This document shows positions 53,057-62,630 of a stretch of DNA of 63,570 nucleotides, piece after piece. Numbering within the stretch: position 1 is the stretch's first letter; the number at the start of each line of letters is the position of its first letter. A program made the position numbers and the translations under genes. The stretch spans positions 1-63,570 of the forward strand of contig CAJOIZ010000008.1 in NCBI GenBank assembly GCA_905234835.1, given 5' to 3'. Under the pieces are notes generated by a model. It was not told the origin of the DNA, made no database searches, and saw only the letters and a list, made by a program, of their open reading frames with translations. This DNA comes from Paludibacteraceae bacterium. GTDB lineage: Bacteria > Bacteroidota > Bacteroidia > Bacteroidales > Paludibacteraceae.

Positions 53057-54283
53057 GAGTTCTTCCATCCGGTTGGAACGAGAGCCTTTAATGAGCACTT
53101 TCTGTCCGGCAATCTGTATTGCGCCGTCTGTGATTTGCTCCTTCAATTCCTCGATTGTGGTATAAACAGGGTAGGGGGACGTAGCCTCTTTCCACTCATT
53201 ACCAACCAAATAGACATTGTCCGCCTTGCGTTCGAGCAGCAGATTGACTATATTCTGGTGCGCCGTATGTGAGAAATCTCCCAACTCGCGCATCGCGCCC
53301 AGTATGTACGTGTCGCCGTCGAAACTGTTCAGCGCCGCCTGCATCGACGTGTAGTTGGCGTTGTAGGCATCCACGACGAGGCTGTTCTTTGCCGTTTGCA
53401 GCGCCTGCGAGCGGTTGTTGGAAGGCACATAACTGCGTATGGCACGCATACCTGCCTCACGGTCAATGCCGAAACATTCGCCTATACACAACGCGGCGGC
53501 TATGTTCTCGGCATTGTATTCGCCCACAAGATGCGTCCCTTCGGGCATCGGTATGCGGTGATAGAGATACTCCTTTCCGCTCCACGTGTGTCCGCTGGAA
53601 GCCTTCTCCCACATCTGCGACAGATAGGCGTTGTCCGCATTGCGGAGCACGCTGCCGTTGTGCGCCACGAGCCAGTCGTAGAGTTCGCCCTTTGTCCGCA
53701 TCACGCCCTCAAAGGAGCCGAAGCCCTGCAAGTGGGCGTACCCTACATTGGTTATCAGTCCGTAGTCCGGCTCGGCAATGGCAACCAGTTCGTTGATGTC
53801 GCCCGGATGACTGGCACCCATCTCAATGACCGCCAGTTCGTGCTGTTTGTTCAGTTGCAGGAGTGTGAGCGGCACACCTAATGAGTTGTTGTAGTTGCCC
53901 TGCGTGTAGTGGATGCGGTAACGGGTCTGAAGGACAGCGGCAGTCAGTTCCTTCGTGGTCGTCTTGCCGTTGGTGCCCGTGATGCCGATAACAGGTAGTG
54001 CCAGTTTGCGCCGCCATGCGCGTGCGAGGTCCTGCAAGGCACGCAGAGAGTCGTCCACACGGATTAACCTGCCGTCATACTCCTTCTTCTGCGAGCATGT
54101 GGCGGGTATGTCCTCATCAACAATGGCGTAAGCGGCACCCGTCTCCAACGCCTGCGCCGCAAACAGGTTGCCGTTGAAATGCTCACCTTTCAGCGCAACA
54201 AACACACAGCCGCTCGTTACCTTGCGGCTGTCTGTTGTTACGGCAAGCGAATCCTTGCCCTCAATAAGAAAATCCCAGTTCAT
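53042..54283 (-). CDS. murF: UDP-N-acetylmuramoyl-tripeptide:D-Ala-D-Ala ligase
   Basis: A 413-residue Mur ligase that adds D-Ala-D-Ala to complete the peptidoglycan precursor. ATP loop GTNGKTTTKE is at 103-112; EMGASHPGDI and the C-terminal DAYNANYTSM follow. The last motif normally reads YNANPxSM; here Pro is replaced by Tyr, a mild oddity. Shorter than the 450 residues of E. coli MurF, as is usual in this phylum. It starts three bases after the MFS gene. Confidence 0.95.
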   Translation of the reverse strand: MNWDFLIEGKDSLAVTTDSRKVTSGCVFVALKGEHFNGNLFAAQALETGAAYAIVDEDIPATCSQKKEYDGRLIRVDDSLRALQDLARAWRRKLALPVIGITGTNGKTTTKELTAAVLQTRYRIHYTQGNYNNSLGVPLTLLQLNKQHELAVIEMGASHPGDINELVAIAEPDYGLITNVGYAHLQGFGSFEGVMRTKGELYDWLVAHNGSVLRNADNAYLSQMWEKASSGHTWSGKEYLYHRIPMPEGTHLVGEYNAENIAAALCIGECFGIDREAGMRAIRSYVPSNNRSQALQTAKNSLVVDAYNANYTSMQAALNSFDGDTYILGAMRELGDFSHTAHQNIVNLLLERKADNVYLVGNEWKEATSPYPVYTTIEELKEQITDGAIQIAGQKVLIKGSRSNRMEELIEVL

Positions 54284-54286
54284 TTA

Positions 54287-55669
54287 TTATTCAGCGTCTT
54301 TCTTGATGTTCGGCAGCTCGAGTCCGTAGCCCTTGCGCTTGTCCTCCGCCTTCAGCATGAACGAGAGGATGAACGCCAGTATGCCGAACGACGAGAATAC
54401 CAACATCGGTACGAAATAGCCGCCGGTCGATACGCGCAACTTGCCTATCAGCATCGGCACAAGGCACAAACCGATATTCTGAACCCAGAAAATCAGGCAG
54501 TAAGCCGAACCGAGTACCTTCTCGTCAATAATCTTAGGTACACTGGGCCACATCGAAGCGGGTACCAGCGAGAAGCTTACGCCTAATACCAAGATAGTAA
54601 TCAGCGCCAGAGTCTTGCTCGGGAACATCGGCAGGATGAAGGCGAAGGTCAAGTGGCAGACAATCATAATGATAGCACCAAGCATCATCATCGTTGCACC
54701 TTTGCCCTTGTTGTCAATGAACGCACCCAGTACAGGGGTCAGCAACATAGCCAAGATGGGGAACCACTTGAACAGACCTGCTGCCTCGGCATTGCTGATA
54801 TTCAGCGTCTCTTCCAAGAAGTTCGGAGCGAAACGCTGGAACGGGAAGATGGCAGAATAGTACAGTACGCAGAGTAGCGCCACAATCCAGAACATCTTGG
54901 ACGAGAAAATCTGTCCGAGGTCCGAAATGCGGAACTCGTCTTCCGCGCCGCCTTCCGACTTCTCGCCGATAGCCACCAACTGTTTGTCGAACTTGTTGTC
55001 CATCAGGGTGAAGACGGTGAAGTTAATCAAGCCTACAACCAACAGGACGGATGCGAACAGCACGGGTGCTACGACCGATTCCATTCCATCGGGAGCGGCA
55101 TACCAAGCGGAGAACTTGGGAGCCAGCCACATAGCGGCGAACACACCCACACGAGCAATAGCCATCTCCAGACCCATAGCCAAAGCCATCTCTTTGCCTT
55201 TGAACCACTTGGCAAGAATCTTGCTGACGGTCGTACCCGCCATCTCGCAGCCCATGCCGAAAATCATGAAGCCGAACATAGCCACTTTGGCGCTGCCGGG
55301 CATATCGGTCCACCAAGAGTTGAGCCATCCAACCGTGTTAGCCTCCGGCCAGTAGAGCGCGAAGAGTTTGATGCCCGCGCCGAGAACCATAAGCGAAGCC
55401 GAGAGCACGCCCGTAAAGCGTACACCCATCTTGTCGAGGATGATGCCCGCAATAATAAGGAAGCCGAACACGTTGAGCAGGTACTCGCCCGCCGCATACG
55501 TGCCGAAGTCGCCCTGGTCCCAGTCATGGGTCTTCTCCAGCAGAGAAGCCAGCGGCGAGAGCATATCCACAAACATATAGGCAAAGAACATCATCGATGC
55601 CACCAGTACAAGAACGGTCCAACGTGCAGCCGCGCTGTCACGAAGGGTTTGTTGCAGTCTTTCTACCAT
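54287..55669 (-). CDS. MFS transporter
   Basis: A 460-residue protein with twelve hydrophobic helices split by a cytoplasmic loop (about 225-255). The phrase GLEMAIARVGVFAAMW and the family-specific LLEKTHDWDQGDFGTYAA place it in the NNP/MFSD1-like group of Bacteroidota transporters often sited by murF and ompH genes. The substrate is unknown; small organic anions are a possibility only. Confidence 0.9.
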   Translation of the reverse strand: MVERLQQTLRDSAAARWTVLVLVASMMFFAYMFVDMLSPLASLLEKTHDWDQGDFGTYAAGEYLLNVFGFLIIAGIILDKMGVRFTGVLSASLMVLGAGIKLFALYWPEANTVGWLNSWWTDMPGSAKVAMFGFMIFGMGCEMAGTTVSKILAKWFKGKEMALAMGLEMAIARVGVFAAMWLAPKFSAWYAAPDGMESVVAPVLFASVLLVVGLINFTVFTLMDNKFDKQLVAIGEKSEGGAEDEFRISDLGQIFSSKMFWIVALLCVLYYSAIFPFQRFAPNFLEETLNISNAEAAGLFKWFPILAMLLTPVLGAFIDNKGKGATMMMLGAIIMIVCHLTFAFILPMFPSKTLALITILVLGVSFSLVPASMWPSVPKIIDEKVLGSAYCLIFWVQNIGLCLVPMLIGKLRVSTGGYFVPMLVFSSFGILAFILSFMLKAEDKRKGYGLELPNIKKDAE

Positions 55670-55775
55670 AGTATTGTTGTTTAGTTTTGTAAGTGAATCT
55701 GTTTTTCTTTTTCAGCCACTCCGCCTTTTTCTTCTCGTATTCGGCATAGCGGCTTTCCAGATAACCGTCCGCCAT
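55638..55775 (-). CDS. small basic protein between skp and the MFS gene
   Basis: A 45-codon frame starting ATG 55775, three bases after the skp stop, and overlapping the MFS start by 32 bases. It reads MADGYLESRYAEYEKKKAEW at its start and then Lys-rich sequence. The N-terminal pattern (MADxYLExRxxxYExxKA) resembles tiny conserved Bacteroidota proteins of unknown role that I remember only as hypothetical. It could instead be leader sequence for the MFS gene. Confidence 0.45.
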   Translation of the reverse strand: MADGYLESRYAEYEKKKAEWLKKKNRFTYKTKQQYYGRKTATNPS

Positions 55776-55778
55776 AAC

Positions 55779-56270
55779 CTACTTGATACCCAGTTCTTTC
55801 TTCACCGGTTCGAGCAGGTTGTCCGCATTGGGGGCAGTATAGACCATCGCCTGCGAGTCGAAGATGTACGTGTAGCCGCTCTTCTCCCCGACGGTCTGGA
55901 TGGCTTTCATCATCCGTTCGCGGATGGGTACGAGGAACTCCTGCTGCTTGGTCTGGAGGTCCTGCTGGGCAGTCTGATAGGCGGTCTGGATTCGTTGCTG
56001 CATACCGTATAGTTCCTCCTCCTGAATCTGTTTCATCGCCTCTGTCATCGTTGCGCTGTTCTTTTCATAATCAGCCGCTTTCTTCTTGTATTCCTCCTGC
56101 ATGTTGGCGAACATCGTCTCGTACTGGCTGCTCAGGCTGTCAATACGCGCCTGCGCCGTCTTCACTTCAGGCATCAGTTGGAACAGTTCCTGTGTATTCA
56201 CGTAACCGAACTTCTGGGCGCTGACCATCATCGGGACAGCCAACACCATCAAGATAACTAATCTCTTCAT
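55779..56270 (-). CDS. OmpH/Skp periplasmic chaperone, second copy
   Basis: A 163-residue secreted protein: a signal peptide (about 1-18), then KFGYVNTQELFQLMPE and a long charged coiled coil that forms the tentacles of the Skp trimer. Skp holds unfolded barrel proteins on the way to BamA. I use ATG 56270, which gives a proper signal peptide. It lies 19 bases after the first skp copy. Confidence 0.9.
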   Translation of the reverse strand: MKRLVILMVLAVPMMVSAQKFGYVNTQELFQLMPEVKTAQARIDSLSSQYETMFANMQEEYKKKAADYEKNSATMTEAMKQIQEEELYGMQQRIQTAYQTAQQDLQTKQQEFLVPIRERMMKAIQTVGEKSGYTYIFDSQAMVYTAPNADNLLEPVKKELGIK

Positions 56271-56289
56271 TGTCTTATGTTTTAAATGA

Positions 56290-56811
56290 TTATTTTGCAC
56301 CTAATTTATTGAGCACTTGGTCGGATATGTCCAGTTTGTTGGACATATAAATCAGCGACGGCTCGGACGAGCGGTCCTTCACAACCTGATAGCCTTTCTG
56401 CATGGCAATCTCCTGAATGGCGGTGTAAATCTCGTCCTGAATGGGTTTGAGCAGCGCCTCGCGCTTCTTGTTCAGTTCGCCCTCCTCGCCGAAGTACTTG
56501 CGCTTCAACTCCTGCGCCTGCTTTTCCTTGTCCAGAATCTCCTGCTCGCGCTGCTTGCGCATCGCCTCCGACAGGAAAATCTGCTCCGTGCGGTAGTTCG
56601 CTTCCAGCACTTTCGTCTCCTGCTCCATGTCTGTCACCTCTTTCTGCCAGCGTTTGGCTATGAGCGACAACTGGTCGGTGGCGGACTGATATGACGGCAG
56701 GTTCTTCAGTATGTACTGCAGGTCCACGTAGGCAACACTGAAATCTTTCGACCACATCGGCGCCGAAAGAAACAGCATCGTGATAAAACTAATTAAAACT
56801 CTCTTTATCAT
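56290..56811 (-). CDS. OmpH/Skp periplasmic chaperone, first copy
   Basis: A 173-residue secreted protein: a signal peptide (about 1-21), VAYVDLQYILKNLPSYQ, then a coiled coil to about 125. Tandem Skp genes directly after bamA are typical of Bacteroidota. The two copies differ strongly, so they may prefer different clients. The gap to bamA holds a heptamer array. Confidence 0.9.
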   Translation of the reverse strand: MIKRVLISFITMLFLSAPMWSKDFSVAYVDLQYILKNLPSYQSATDQLSLIAKRWQKEVTDMEQETKVLEANYRTEQIFLSEAMRKQREQEILDKEKQAQELKRKYFGEEGELNKKREALLKPIQDEIYTAIQEIAMQKGYQVVKDRSSEPSLIYMSNKLDISDQVLNKLGAK

Positions 56812-56826
56812 ATTTGGTTTTGTTTA

Positions 56827-56861
56827 TAATTCTCAATTATCAACTATCAATTATCAACTGC
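56827..56861. repeat. short heptamer array between bamA and skp
   Basis: Four to five units of TCAATTA or TCAACTA type (reverse strand of the AGTTKAW family) lie just beyond the bamA stop. Confidence 0.6.
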
Positions 56862-59507
56862 TTAAAGTTCCTGTCCCAGCACGAAATGGAACTGGCTCTT
56901 GCCGTAGGAGTCGCTGCCGTTGATCTTGTCGAATCCCCAGCCCCAGTCCACACCAAGCAGACCGAACATCGGCAGGAAGATACGTACACCCACACCCGCC
57001 GAACGCTTCAGGTTGAACGGGTTGTATTCCCTGATGGACGAGAAGCAGTTACCCGCTTCCACGAAGCCCAACGCCCATATCGTTGCGCTCTGTTCCAACA
57101 GAATAGGATAGCGAAGTTCCATCGTGAACTTGTTATAGACGTAACCCATATTGCGTCCCGTTGTCACATCGTAGGGGGTCAGCGAGCCGGACGAGTAGCC
57201 GCGCATCGACACGTACTCGGTGGAGTAACTCGAATAGCCCGTTGTGCCGTCGCCGCCCATGTAATAGGTCTCGAAAGGCGACTTGGTGTACTCGTTGTAA
57301 TGCCCCAGATAGCCGAAGTCGGCACGCGCCATCAGCACCAGTTTGCTGTCAGGTGTCAGGGGTGTGAACACCTTGCCCGAGAAGCGCAGTTTGTAGTATT
57401 CAATGAGATTATACCGCTGGTTGAGCGACATAGCCGCGAACTGCGCATCGGTCTTGCCCATCATCAGCGAATACGGCGGGGTAATCTTCACGCCTAATGT
57501 GAACTGCGACCCGCGACGTGTGTAGATGGGGTTGTCAATACTCGAACGCGACAACTGCAGGTTGAGCGCAAGGTTGTGGCACATACCGTCGGTCACCAAC
57601 AGGTACGGCCAGTTCTTCATAATATACAACTGGTAGCCCAGTTCGGTATAGAACGAGAAATAGTCATCCGGCCACGAGAGTCGTTTGCCGTATCCCAGAC
57701 TCACACCCACTACGCGCAGGTACTTGTTCGGGTCCGCTTCCGACTCCTGCAACTGCTGGTAGTAGTTGGAGTTGCCCGTGTAGTAATAGGACGAATAGTA
57801 GGTGTTGTACAGGTTCTGGTAGGACTTGTAGTATCGGTCGGAATAGCCCGTCTGCGAAGCGAAATACGCACTGAAGCTGAGCGAATTGGGACGGCTGCCG
57901 CCTAACCAAGGCTCCATAAAGCTCAGGCTTACCGAGTTGTAGTAGATACCGTTCGTCCGCGCGTTGATGGAGAAGGTCTGACCCTCGCCTTGCGGAACAA
58001 TGCGGTACGACTTCTTGTTGAACAGATTCTGAATGGCGAAGTTGGTGAATTTCAGTCCGACGCTACCTACCAATCCCGTTGCACCCCAACCGAGTGAAAA
58101 CTCAATCTGGTCCGACGATTTGGTCTGTAGGTTGTAGGTTATGTCCACAGTCCCCTCCTCAGGATTAGGCTGGATATCAGGCACCAGCTTCTCCTGGTCG
58201 AAATGCCCCATCTGCGCCAGTTCGCGCAGTGAGCGCATGATGTCCGACTGCGAGTACAACTGTCCGGGCTTGGTGTACAGTTCGCGGCGTACCACATGCT
58301 CATAGACCCGCGTGTTGCCCACGATGTTGATTTCGTTGATGGTCGCAGGCTTGCCCTCGTACATACGCATCTCGAAGTCAATCGAATCGCCCTCAATCTT
58401 CACCTCTACGGGATCCACGTTGAAGAACAGATAACCCTGGTCGGTATAGAGTTTGCTCACGGCATCGTCGTCCTCGGTCAGCCGCTTGTTCAGGTGCTTG
58501 AGGTTGTACACGTCACCCCGCTTGATAGAGAGCACACGGTTCAGATAGTCATACGGATAGACCGTGTTGCCTACCCATGTGACATCGCGGACGTAGTACT
58601 TCTCGCCCTCGAAGATGTCCATATACACGTCCACACGGTCCGGTTCTTCGGGATTGGGCACCACGCTGTCGCATACGATGTACGCGTCGCGGTAGCCCAG
58701 TTCGTTGTATTTCTCTATCACCGCCTGCTTGTCCTTCTCGTACTCTTTCTCCACAAACTTCTTTGTGCGGAAGAAGTTGACGATGTTGTTGTCGTTGGTC
58801 TTCTTCATGGCGCGGTTAATCTGTGTGTGGGTCAGCGCCTTGTTGCCGGTGATATAGAGATGCGCCACTTTCGTCTTTGCGCGCTTGTCCGTTTCTATCA
58901 GTACCTTGACGTATCCGGGGTGGTCGCGGTCGGGCTGCTCCGTGATGCGTACCACGGCGTTGTGATAACCTTTCTCTTCGTAATACTTCTTGATGACGGT
59001 CTTTGCCCTGTCCGCAAGGTTCGGAGTCATCTGGCTACCCCGTGAGATACCCACCTTCGTCTCCACATCCTCGCGTTCGCTCTTCTTCATCCCGCTGTAT
59101 TCCAGTTCGCTTACACGCGGACGCTGCTTGAGCTGAATCTCCAGCCACACCTTCGTGTCGGTCATCTTCGTTGCCACGATGCGTACTTCGGAGAACAGTC
59201 CCTGCTTCCAGAAACGCCGCACGGCTTTCGTAATCTGGCTGCCCGGCACCTCCACTTTGTCGCCCACTGCCAAACCGCTGAAACCGACAATCACGTAGTC
59301 CTCGTAACTGTCCGCACCCGTTACCGCTATGTCTGCAATCTCATACGTCCGCCTGTGAGCCGAATACTCAATCTCCGGCAATGCAGCAGCAACCGTATCC
59401 GTTGCCCGGGTGCTGTCTGTCTCCAGCACCGATTGGGCATGCACAACAGCACAAGGAGTGCATATCAAACTCAATAACAAAAGAATATAGAGAGAAATTC
59501 TTTTCAC
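56862..59507 (-). CDS. bamA: outer membrane protein assembly factor BamA
   Basis: An 881-residue protein: a signal peptide (about 1-24), five POTRA domains (about 45-470; for example VEIQ-type strands, GYHNAVV, GYLFFNVDPVEV, PATINEINIVGNTRVYE), and a 16-strand barrel containing the characteristic MRGYSSG near 800 (the VRGF/Y motif of Omp85 proteins). It is the core of outer-membrane protein insertion. It follows uppS by nine bases and is followed by two skp genes. Confidence 0.97.
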   Translation of the reverse strand: MKRISLYILLLLSLICTPCAVVHAQSVLETDSTRATDTVAAALPEIEYSAHRRTYEIADIAVTGADSYEDYVIVGFSGLAVGDKVEVPGSQITKAVRRFWKQGLFSEVRIVATKMTDTKVWLEIQLKQRPRVSELEYSGMKKSEREDVETKVGISRGSQMTPNLADRAKTVIKKYYEEKGYHNAVVRITEQPDRDHPGYVKVLIETDKRAKTKVAHLYITGNKALTHTQINRAMKKTNDNNIVNFFRTKKFVEKEYEKDKQAVIEKYNELGYRDAYIVCDSVVPNPEEPDRVDVYMDIFEGEKYYVRDVTWVGNTVYPYDYLNRVLSIKRGDVYNLKHLNKRLTEDDDAVSKLYTDQGYLFFNVDPVEVKIEGDSIDFEMRMYEGKPATINEINIVGNTRVYEHVVRRELYTKPGQLYSQSDIMRSLRELAQMGHFDQEKLVPDIQPNPEEGTVDITYNLQTKSSDQIEFSLGWGATGLVGSVGLKFTNFAIQNLFNKKSYRIVPQGEGQTFSINARTNGIYYNSVSLSFMEPWLGGSRPNSLSFSAYFASQTGYSDRYYKSYQNLYNTYYSSYYYTGNSNYYQQLQESEADPNKYLRVVGVSLGYGKRLSWPDDYFSFYTELGYQLYIMKNWPYLLVTDGMCHNLALNLQLSRSSIDNPIYTRRGSQFTLGVKITPPYSLMMGKTDAQFAAMSLNQRYNLIEYYKLRFSGKVFTPLTPDSKLVLMARADFGYLGHYNEYTKSPFETYYMGGDGTTGYSSYSTEYVSMRGYSSGSLTPYDVTTGRNMGYVYNKFTMELRYPILLEQSATIWALGFVEAGNCFSSIREYNPFNLKRSAGVGVRIFLPMFGLLGVDWGWGFDKINGSDSYGKSQFHFVLGQEL

Positions 59508-59516
59508 CTTCGTTCT

Positions 59517-60287
59517 TTACTGTTTAATCTCTTGGTCCGTCTTCACCTGCTCGGATGTCTTGCCGAAACGCCGTTCGCGTCCCTGATAATCCAGCAATGC
59601 ACGGTAGAACTCCTCCACTGTGAAGTCCGGCCACAGGCACGGCGTGAAGTACAACTCCGCATACGCCAGTTGCCACAGCAGGAAATTGCTAATCCGCAAC
59701 TCGCCGCTGGTTCGTATCAGCAGGTCCGGGTCGGGTATGCCGGCAGTTGTCAGATGTTCCGAAACAGCCATCTCATCAATGTCCTCGGCACGCAACGCGC
59801 CCGACTGCACCTCGCTGACCATCTGCTTCACGGCACGAACCAGTTCCCAACGCGACGAGTAACTCAGCGCAATCACTAACCGCAGACCCGTGTTGCCCGC
59901 CGTCTGTTCCATACAGCGGCGGAACTTCTCCTGCGCCGTCTTCGGCAGGCGTGCAAGGTCGCCGATGGTCAGCAGACGCACATTGTTCTTCATCAGCGTC
60001 GCCGTCTCTTTGGCAATCGTGTCCACCAACAGTTCCATCAGCGCGTCCACCTCCTGCTGCGGACGGTTCCAGTTCTCTGTCGAAAAGGCGTACAGCGTCA
60101 GGTAGCGGATACCCGCTTCGGCGGCGGCTTCCGTGATACGGTGAACCGTCTCCACACCCTGTCGGTGACCGAACATACGCGCCAGACCGTGACGCTTAGC
60201 CCAACGCCCGTTGCCGTCCATGATGATGGCCACGTGCCGCGGCATACGCCTGCTGTCCATCATCTCCTTCGTTACCTGTCCGTCCAT
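59517..60287 (-). CDS. uppS: undecaprenyl diphosphate synthase
   Basis: A 256-residue cis-prenyltransferase with [14 protein letters not shown] (catalytic Asp), FSTENWNRP, and the C-terminal [11 protein letters not shown]. It makes the lipid carrier for peptidoglycan and surface glycans. I use ATG 60287 (an in-frame ATG two codons earlier lies in repeat sequence). The order DUF6089-uppS-bamA-skp-skp is standard for Bacteroidota. Confidence 0.96.
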   Translation of the reverse strand: MDGQVTKEMMDSRRMPRHVAIIMDGNGRWAKRHGLARMFGHRQGVETVHRITEAAAEAGIRYLTLYAFSTENWNRPQQEVDALMELLVDTIAKETATLMKNNVRLLTIGDLARLPKTAQEKFRRCMEQTAGNTGLRLVIALSYSSRWELVRAVKQMVSEVQSGALRAEDIDEMAVSEHLTTAGIPDPDLLIRTSGELRISNFLLWQLAYAELYFTPCLWPDFTVEEFYRALLDYQGRERRFGKTSEQVKTDQEIKQ

Positions 60288-60325
60288 TATCAATTGTCAA
60301 TTATCAATTATCAATTGTCAATTAT
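60288..60325. repeat. heptamer array between DUF6089 and uppS
   Basis: Five units of ATTATCA or ATTGTCA type fill the whole 34-base gap between the two genes. Confidence 0.6.
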
Positions 60326-61002
60326 TTGCAGGTTCGGCATACCAGTTTGTCCTGCAGGAAGGAGAAAGCTATGCCTGCCACCAACTGGCCCGTTACATCG
60401 CAGTTGAACAGATTGCTGCCATTCATTCCGTATCGGTTGTCGTACTCCGGCACAGTCTCCAGATTGTCGGCAAAATACACATTGTGCTGCCATGCCGCAT
60501 GAATAACCACCTGCGGATGGGGTTGCCACTTCAGTCCCACTATAAACGGCACATACATACTCACTTTGCTCCATTTGGTGTGCAGCCCGACACCCAGTCC
60601 CAACGCCATATAAGGTGTCAGAGGGTTCACGCGCCGGTCGTAACGAATCCTTCCGTATGGGAAGAAGTTGAACTCACCCACTGCATCAAAGTTAACCAAC
60701 TGGTTAGTCCACATCCCCATCCGCGTGTCAGCTCTCCCCGCCGAGTTCGGATTGTAACCCGTTATACGCTGCGCCATACCCTTCACGCGAACTGACCAAC
60801 GGCGGTCTAATTGATAGCGGAAAGCAACACCGTATGCCTCACGAATATCCGAGAAGATATACTGCTCTGCATCGCCCGCATAGTATCCGCAACCGCCGTC
60901 TATCCCGATTTCCATCCTATACAGACGTTCCGTTATGTCCCCGTAGGCTTCGCTGATTGATACTAACAAAAACAATGCCAAACCGACACACCTCAATGTC
61001 AT
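60322..61002 (-). CDS. DUF6089-like outer membrane beta-barrel protein
   Basis: A 226-residue protein with a signal peptide (about 1-21), then amphipathic strands of a small barrel (YRMEIGIDGGCGYYAGDA, GVAFRYQLDRRWSVRVKGM, LTPYMALGLGVGLHTKW, and so on). It occupies the DUF6089 position before uppS and bamA. The function is unknown. I use ATG 61002; ATG 61056 is possible but adds a polar stretch before the signal peptide. The promoter is at 61127. Confidence 0.82.
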   Translation of the reverse strand: MTLRCVGLALFLLVSISEAYGDITERLYRMEIGIDGGCGYYAGDAEQYIFSDIREAYGVAFRYQLDRRWSVRVKGMAQRITGYNPNSAGRADTRMGMWTNQLVNFDAVGEFNFFPYGRIRYDRRVNPLTPYMALGLGVGLHTKWSKVSMYVPFIVGLKWQPHPQVVIHAAWQHNVYFADNLETVPEYDNRYGMNGSNLFNCDVTGQLVAGIAFSFLQDKLVCRTCK

Positions 61003-61126
61003 ACCTGTCCCACTATTCAATTTGCCGTATATGTCTGTATGTCTTTTGCTGTGCATTACGTGCTGTCTTTTCGACTGATTGTTGGCTTACGCGCCGTCTT
61101 TTCGGCGTAACACCATAAAAAGCGCG

Positions 61127-61157
61127 CAAAGATAACTACATCATTGTGATAATGCAA
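61127..61157 (-). promoter_or_regulatory. promoter of the DUF6089-uppS-bamA unit
   Basis: On the minus strand: TTG (61155-61157), a 20-base spacer and TATCTTTG (61127-61134). It is the likely source of the envelope-assembly transcript that runs at least to skp. Confidence 0.7.
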
Positions 61158-61234
61158 CAATTTCGGCAAAAAAGCAAAATAATTCTTCTATTTCGCCGTG
61201 CTTTTGTCCTCTTTCTGTGTGTAAGCACGGCAAA

Positions 61235-61262
61235 AAAAACTGTCAAACGTTTGACAGTTTTT
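61235..61262. terminator. palindromic terminator after rpsT
   Basis: A perfect 28-base palindrome centred between 61248 and 61249 (arms AAAAACTGTCAAAC), ending in T runs on both strands. It closes the tRNA-Glu/rpsT unit about 65 bases after the rpsT stop. Confidence 0.75.
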
Positions 61263-61325
61263 AGTTCCTATTTTGATTACATCCTTCAACGCTGCGCTCT
61301 TTGCGCAGCCGCATAACTCTGTGCG

Positions 61326-61580
61326 TTATGCCATTTTGTTGATGCGCATCGCCAAACCTGACTTCAGGTTAGCAGCTTTGTTGCGGTGGATGATATTGCG
61401 TTTTGCCAATTTGTCCAGCATCGAACTTACCTTCGGCAGCATCTGCTCGGCTGCGGCTTTCTCTGTCTGCGCACGCAGGTCGCGAACGGCGTTGCGGGCG
61501 GTCTTTGCATAGTAATGATTGTGGGCTTTACGGGTTGCCGTCTGGCGGATACGTTTCAAAGATGATTTATGATTTGCCAT
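61326..61580 (-). CDS. rpsT: 30S ribosomal protein S20
   Basis: An 84-residue basic helical protein starting [20 protein letters not shown], with the later [16 protein letters not shown], standard S20 features. It binds 16S rRNA early in 30S assembly. Preceded by tRNA-Glu, a conserved arrangement in Bacteroidota, and probably cotranscribed with it. Confidence 0.97.
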   Translation of the reverse strand: MANHKSSLKRIRQTATRKAHNHYYAKTARNAVRDLRAQTEKAAAEQMLPKVSSMLDKLAKRNIIHRNKAANLKSGLAMRINKMA

Positions 61581-61650
61581 CTCTTTTTGTTTTTACATTA
61601 TTTGAGGGTACACTTTATACCCTCGCGTTCTACAATTTGTTATTAATTAG

Positions 61651-61722
61651 TAGCCAATAGCAGAGTCGAACTGCTCTTTAGAGAATGAAAATCTCTCGTC
61701 CTAGCCGATAGACGAATTGGCC
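61651..61722 (-). tRNA. tRNA-Glu (anticodon TTC)
   Basis: On the minus strand: acceptor GGCCAAT/ATTGGCT, anticodon stem AGAGA/TCTCT around TTTTCAT, T-arm GCAG/CTGC with TTCGACT. The anticodon TTC reads GAA/GAG. CCA is not encoded. Confidence 0.93.
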
Positions 61723-61741
61723 GTTACGCTGAAAAAGCGCG

Positions 61742-61771
61742 CAAAAGTACGGTGTTTTTCCAACCCTGCAA
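61742..61771 (-). promoter_or_regulatory. promoter of tRNA-Glu and rpsT
   Basis: On the minus strand: TTG (61769-61771), a 19-base spacer, TACTTTTG (61742-61749), 20 bases before the tRNA 5' end. Confidence 0.7.
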
Positions 61772-62051
61772 AACTTTTTCGTAAAAAAATGCATTTTTTC
61801 TTTTTCTTGACATGCTTTCGTTTGCACTTACGGGTTATAGTGTTTGAGGAGCAGTGCCTTTTTCAGAAACAAGCGCTTCTATATATATAGTAATGCCGTA
61901 TTTTCGGCATTTGTGGTATTTTGCGCCGAAGATTTGCCTTTTTGCCTGCCTGAAGAGCCTTTTTAAGAGTTGTGACACGCTGATTACCAAAGCGTCATGC
62001 ATAGGTGCATTTTTTTTGAAATAATTTTACTAATGCCGAAAGAAATGCCGT

Positions 62052-62104
62052 TATAGTTGAAAGTTGATAGTTGAATGTTTAGTGTTGAGAGAAGTTGAGA
62101 GCTT
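62052..62104. repeat. heptamer array
   Basis: Units AGTTGAA, AGTTGAT and AGTTGAG in irregular succession. The region 61772-62630 has no gene; besides this array it contains a small ATGCCG/CGGCAT hairpin near 61892 and the dispersed repeat at 62144. Confidence 0.65.
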
Positions 62105-62143
62105 ATTGTTACAAGTTTATGATTTTGGTTTCATGTTTCAAGT

Positions 62144-62385
62144 TTATCCCAATCGGTCATTAGAATAACACCCATATTCGGTCTAATGACCGATTGGGTT
62201 AGTGTAAAAATGTCGCTATTACGGACCGGATTCTTCTGAAAAAAAAAGCACTCGCGTAACCGATGAATAAAGGGCTGAAGGCACTTTTTGAACAGGCAAT
62301 GAACGACGAATGAAAGACGAATGAATGAGAACGCCGATAATAATGACAAAAAAAACTTGTAAAAAACTGCCCTTCGCAGTCCCAA
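62144..62385 (-). repeat. dispersed ~250-bp repeat, copy 2 (inverted copy of 2.16-2.41 kb)
   Basis: It matches 2160-2413 on the opposite strand, including the 11-bp units (62297-62329) and the palindrome with CCAATCGGTCATTAGA arms (about 62147-62198). Extra fragments of the arm motif follow at about 62376, 62410, 62504 and 63513, so this end of the window holds several partial insertions or a larger decayed element. Confidence 0.75.
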
Positions 62386-62630
62386 TCGGTTAAAGCATCT
62401 TTCATTTAACCCAAATAGGTCATTAGACATCAAGAAATCCGTGACCATCTGTCTGTATAATACACTATAATTCAGTTTTATATAAATACATTTTTTTTCT
62501 AATAACGGTCATTAGAAAATGCCAATTGGCAAGCGGTGGAATGAAAAGAAGAAAGTAAGCGCGGGGCAATGATGCTCCGCGCTTGAAGATGATATTTCAA
62601 GAATCGAGATAAGAATATATCAGAGGGGCA

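Noticed and set aside
61291..61309. GCTGCGC/GCGCAGC hairpin as the rpsT terminator
   Set aside because: It lacks a T run on the minus strand; the 28-base palindrome at 61235 is a better terminator.
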